Shown: positions 62,201-64,000 of the stretch, one piece after another
Layout: every line of letters starts with the position of its first letter
Position numbering within the stretch: the stretch's first letter is position 1
NCBI RefSeq assembly: GCF_014647895.1
Contig: NZ_BMQB01000001.1
Coordinates: forward strand, 620,001-684,000
DNA from: Pilimelia anulata
Lineage (GTDB): Bacteria; Actinomycetota; Actinomycetes; Mycobacteriales; Micromonosporaceae
Direction: 5' to 3'
DNA length: 64,000 bases
Program-made: the position numbers and the translations under genes
The notes under the pieces: generated by a model
The model's input: the letters and a program-made list of their open reading frames with translations, nothing else
What the model was told of the DNA's origin: nothing
Database searches by the model: none

Positions 62201-62509
62201 GCTCGGCCGCCCACAGGCCGACCCGCCGCGGAGCAGCCGGCCACGGCCCTGCCGCCCGCAGACCAGCCGCCTGCAGACCGGTCGACGGCAGGCCAGCCGG
62301 CAGCAGACCCGCCGGCCACGGCCCGGACGCCGGCAGACCAACCGGCCGCAGACCAACCGGCCGCCGACCAGCCGGCCAGCGACCAGTCGCCCAGCGACAA
62401 GCCGGCAGCGGGCCAGCCGTCGGCGGAGGTGGCCGCCGAGCCGCCCGCCGCCCCGCGGCGCCGTCCACGCCGGACCGCGGCGCGCAAAGAGCCGCGCAAG
62501 GAGACATGA
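59273..62509 (+). CDS. Osmoprotectant ABC transporter ATPase with very long disordered tail
   Basis: A 1078-residue protein. Residues 1-333 form a normal OpuCA-type subunit: Walker A GPSGCGKS (55-62), signature LSGGQ (157-161), Walker B LLMDEP (178-183), His215, and one CBS-like stretch (about 283-332). Residues 334-1078 are low-complexity, rich in Pro, Ala, Glu, Asp and Ser, with repeats such as EPGVVEPGV, STPAPSTPAPSTAAP and ADQPAADQPAADQP, and finish in a basic RRRPRRTAARKEPRK end. Usual length is 320-400. The tail frame is stop-free with consistent codon phase, so it is translated. GTG 59273 follows GGAAGGGA. Its separation from the permeases by divergent orientation is unusual. Confidence 0.88.
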   Translation: MDRTADATAAGPGAAGAAAAAITLEGLTKVYPDATIAVDNLSLEIPAGELVVLIGPSGCGKSTVLRMINRLVAPSAGRVLLDGEDAADADPVTLRRRIGYVIQHVGLFPHQSVRTNVGTVPRLLGWPRARVKSRADELLALVGLDPATHGDRYPHELSGGQRQRVGVARALAADPAVLLMDEPFSAVDPIQRARLRDEFRKLQETVRKTIVLVTHDLDEAVGLGDRIAVLSPGGRVEQYATPAALLAAPATPFVSDFVGADRSVRRLMVTPVTAALRPITGSVSDALPVLPATATLYDALNAMLAADALHVLVREGRRKLGTVARSALFAAVPDPVAAPEPAADAGPAGRRARAAEPTPDAAPDGAGAVPRIAGTEPRAGAAEPASPATAPAFDAAGSAAGAAEPGQRGAADSGQRGTADSGQRGAAEPEPRGSIASDPHGGSYPGGATDSRGAVELEFRGAGAPTGAAPPAPAAGSAPEPAIALPAADLDRAADDPAAGPGSEPGGGAASTGRHAAEPAAPEPAAEPAAPAQPRPAAGAEAPAAPVRRGRHAAPDPDDELDEPDQLTGEGSPDQLTGESSPDRPAGEGREPRTDRPGPAAPTDRESAADGPADAATATGGPAAESSPHGSLADDPLALDPLTADSFLADPLTAGSLPAGVLTVGAPLAAAPPVDPSEVDWPSADLLAMVDRDEVDPTASTPAEPADTDPTGVEPRAADEPRAPATDGPTAARASAEPAADRPTPAQPAAPRATDDQAADESPTHRPSDPGPTRPNAASPQPTLTESTVPAPTVPEPGILEPTVSDSEPGMLESSVAASGDPEPSVPEAGALEPSVVEPGVVEPGVTGSSVAGSSVTEPDVTGSSSSESGVAEPSGSGSTDAAPTGHGSAGSAASTPAPSTPAPSTAAPSTAAPAVRAPAGSEPAAVAKPAPPKRAARRRAKPAPTEASPADRPTPDRAAPDRAATDRAETHQPAPARPPTGRPAAEQPATALPPADQPPADRSTAGQPAADPPATARTPADQPAADQPAADQPASDQSPSDKPAAGQPSAEVAAEPPAAPRRRPRRTAARKEPRKET

Positions 62510-62625
62510 GCCACCCCCACCCACCGCCGGAAACACCCCGATAAGCGAAGCAAGCCCGCTTCACCCGCCGCCGACCCCGCGGTCGCGGACTGGCGTCCGT
62601 ACCCGGGGTCTGGCACGATGGGCGC

Positions 62626-62778
62626 ATGTTCACCGCCGCCGGGACATCGACTGCCGCCGCTCCGCGGTCGATGAACGCCGCCCCGCGGCCCGCGGACACC
62701 GCCGCCGGTGTATGGCTGGTGTGCCGCCGCTACGTGGATTACGGGCGCGTCCGCAGCGCCATCTGTCCGGCCTCCTGA
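62626..62778 (+). CDS. Sulfur-gene leader peptide 3
   Basis: A frame of up to 50 codons (ATG 62626; internal ATG 62671 or GTG 62719 are alternatives) ending CRRYVDYGRVRSAICPAS and TGA. The ending aligns with the two leader peptides at 38.6 and 38.9 kb (RRxVDxxRVxSxxC), and again a sulfur gene follows, here sulfite reductase 119 bp on. A GGCACGAT word ends six bases before ATG 62626 and could be a -10 for a leaderless transcript. Translational sensing of cysteine is the likely function by analogy. Confidence 0.65.
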   Translation: MFTAAGTSTAAAPRSMNAAPRPADTAAGVWLVCRRYVDYGRVRSAICPAS

Positions 62779-62897
62779 CCCCGGTAGCAGTCCCGCTCCG
62801 GGCACGTGGCCCGCCTCTTCCCGGCTCGTCGAGCCGCCCGAGCGCCCCGCCGTGGGCGTGCGCCGCCACGCGCCCCCATCCGTCAGGAGGACGCCGC

Positions 62898-64000
62898 ATG
62901 GCGGCGACAACCAGTACCCGCCCCCGCCCCGCGCGCGGCGAGGGCCAGTGGGCGCTCGGCCACCGGGAGCCCCTCAACGCCAACGAGCAGTTCAAGAAGG
63001 ACGGCGACCCGCTGGCCGTCCGGGCGCGGATCGAGACGATCTACGCCAAGCGCGGGTTCGCCAGCATCGACCCGTCCGACCTGCGCGGCCGGTTCCGCTG
63101 GTTCGGCCTGTACACCCAGCGCCGTCCCGGCTTCGACGGCGCCAGCACGGCGGCGCTGGAGCCGCACGAGCTGGAGGACGAGCGCTTCATGCTGCGCGTC
63201 CGGATCGACGGCGGCCGGCTCGACCTGGCCCAGCTCCGGGCGATCGCCGAGGTGTCGCAGCGGTTCGGCCGCAACACCGCCGACCTGACCGACCGGCAGA
63301 ACGTCCAGCTCCACTGGATCCGGATCGAGGACATGCCGGAGATCTGGCGGATCCTCGAGGACGTCGGCCTGTCCACCACCGAGGCGTGCGGCGACTGCCC
63401 GCGGGTCATCGTGGGCAGCCCGGCCGCCGGGATCTCCGCCGCCGAGGTGCTCGACGCGACGCCGGCGATCGACGAGATCACCAGCCGGTTCGTCGGCGAC
63501 TCGTCGCTGGCCAACCTGCCGCGCAAGTGGAAGTCCTCGATCTCCTGGCTGGCCGACACGCCGTACGAGACCAACGACATCTCGTTCGTCGGCGCGGTCC
63601 ACCCGGAGCACGGCCCGGGCTACGACCTGTGGGTCGGCGGCGGCCTGTCCACCAACCCGATGCTCGCCCAGCGGCTCGGCGTGTGGGTGCCGCTGGCCGA
63701 GGTCGCGGACGTGTGGGTGGCCGCGGTCCGGCTGTACCGGGACTACGGCTTCCGCCGGCTGCGCCACCGCGCCCGGGTGAAGTTCCTGGTCGCCGACTGG
63801 GGCGTGGAGCGGTTCCGCAAGGTGCTGGAGGACGAGTACCTGCACCGCCCGCTGGTCGACGGCCCGCCGCCGGAGCTGCCGGCGCACCCGATCGACCACG
63901 TGGGCGTGCACGAGCAGGCCGACGGCCTGCGGTACGTCGGGGTCTCGCCGATCGCCGGCCGGGTCTCCGGCGACACCCTCGCCGCGATCGCCGACCTGGC
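62898..64000 (+). CDS. sirA: Ferredoxin-dependent sulfite reductase, N-terminal part
   Basis: About 367 residues are visible before the window ends. The N-terminus (LNANEQFKKDGDPLAVRARIE, DLRGRFRWFGLYTQRRPG) and TDRQNVQLHWIRIEDMPEIW are diagnostic of the actinobacterial SirA/NirA family of siroheme and 4Fe-4S reductases. CGDCPRVIVG lies near residue 165. In this family the enzyme makes sulfide from sulfite with six electrons from ferredoxin. It could be named nirA; sulfite is favoured by the family and the sulfur context. The iron-sulfur cysteines of the C-terminal half lie beyond the window. ATG 62898 has AGGAGG eight bases upstream. Confidence 0.92.
   Translation, partial: MAATTSTRPRPARGEGQWALGHREPLNANEQFKKDGDPLAVRARIETIYAKRGFASIDPSDLRGRFRWFGLYTQRRPGFDGASTAALEPHELEDERFMLRVRIDGGRLDLAQLRAIAEVSQRFGRNTADLTDRQNVQLHWIRIEDMPEIWRILEDVGLSTTEACGDCPRVIVGSPAAGISAAEVLDATPAIDEITSRFVGDSSLANLPRKWKSSISWLADTPYETNDISFVGAVHPEHGPGYDLWVGGGLSTNPMLAQRLGVWVPLAEVADVWVAAVRLYRDYGFRRLRHRARVKFLVADWGVERFRKVLEDEYLHRPLVDGPPPELPAHPIDHVGVHEQADGLRYVGVSPIAGRVSGDTLAAIADL

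Noticed and set aside
62510..62625. Possible hairpin terminator after the ATPase gene
   Set aside because: Only a five-base stem (GAAGC/GCTTC) could be found, too weak to report.

Overview
The window is from a very GC-rich (well over 70% G+C) actinobacterium. The evidence is the strong third-position G/C bias that creates long antisense shadow reading frames, many GTG starts, GTGA/ATGA stop-start overlaps, leaderless-type promoters, and typical actinobacterial families (DUF1206, DUF4180, DUF1206-like stress proteins, AA10 polysaccharide monooxygenase, actinobacterial NirA/SirA). A chemosensory cluster suggests a morphologically complex or motile lineage, but the sequence does not let me name genus or species. 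No tRNA, rRNA, CRISPR array, phage or complete insertion sequence was seen.

Layout. 1-5.2 kb: end of a sugar ABC permease, DUF1206 membrane protein, a STAS protein, a general-stress membrane protein, a dienelactone-hydrolase lipoprotein and a secreted trypsin-like protease. 5.9-11.5 kb: two divergent pairs of glycosyltransferases. 12.4-14.2 kb: a small secreted protein, a decayed RCC1-repeat gene and a secreted AA10 monooxygenase. 14.8-15.9 kb: prephenate dehydrogenase with an in-frame hexanucleotide tract. 16.3-22.5 kb: an operon for a poly-gamma-glutamate type polymer (pgsB, pgsC) with an unusual HAMP/sensor-like membrane protein and an NlpC/P60-like protein that has no cysteine, followed by an opposed lipoprotein. 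22.6-28.2 kb: leucine biosynthesis (leader peptide, leuA, leuCDB) plus a class IV aminotransferase-like protein that lacks the PLP lysine. 28.3-31.8 kb: a pair of membrane proteins, one with a periplasmic-binding-protein-like outer domain. 31.8-42.1 kb: two divergent sulfonate/taurine-type ABC transporter operons, one carrying a desulfonation enzyme set (TauD dioxygenase, nitroreductase, flavin reductase, FMN-dependent monooxygenase). 42.2-43.0 kb: yaaA. 43.2-52.4 kb: a Wsp-like chemosensory operon (cheW, cheR-TPR, cheW, receptor, cheA-REC, cheB, triple-REC histidine kinase). 52.5-56.7 kb: DUF4180, a twice-frameshifted arylsulfatase and a TauE/SafE exporter. 56.8-62.5 kb: an osmoprotectant ABC transporter whose ATPase carries a tail of about 745 disordered residues. 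62.6-64.0 kb: a leader peptide and the start of ferredoxin-dependent sulfite reductase.

How it fits together. Sulfur scavenging is the dominant theme of the right half: sulfonate uptake, oxidative desulfonation, arylsulfate hydrolysis, sulfite export and sulfite reduction. Three short leader peptides with a shared RRRxVDxxRVxSxxC-like ending stand in front of the two ABC operons and the sulfite reductase gene, which points to a common cysteine- or translation-sensed attenuation mechanism. A mirror-image 31-bp operator/promoter block lies between the two ABC operons. The most unusual candidates for new biology are the chemosensory array with a histidine-kinase output, the polymer operon with a catalytically dead hydrolase-like subunit, and this family of sulfur leader peptides.
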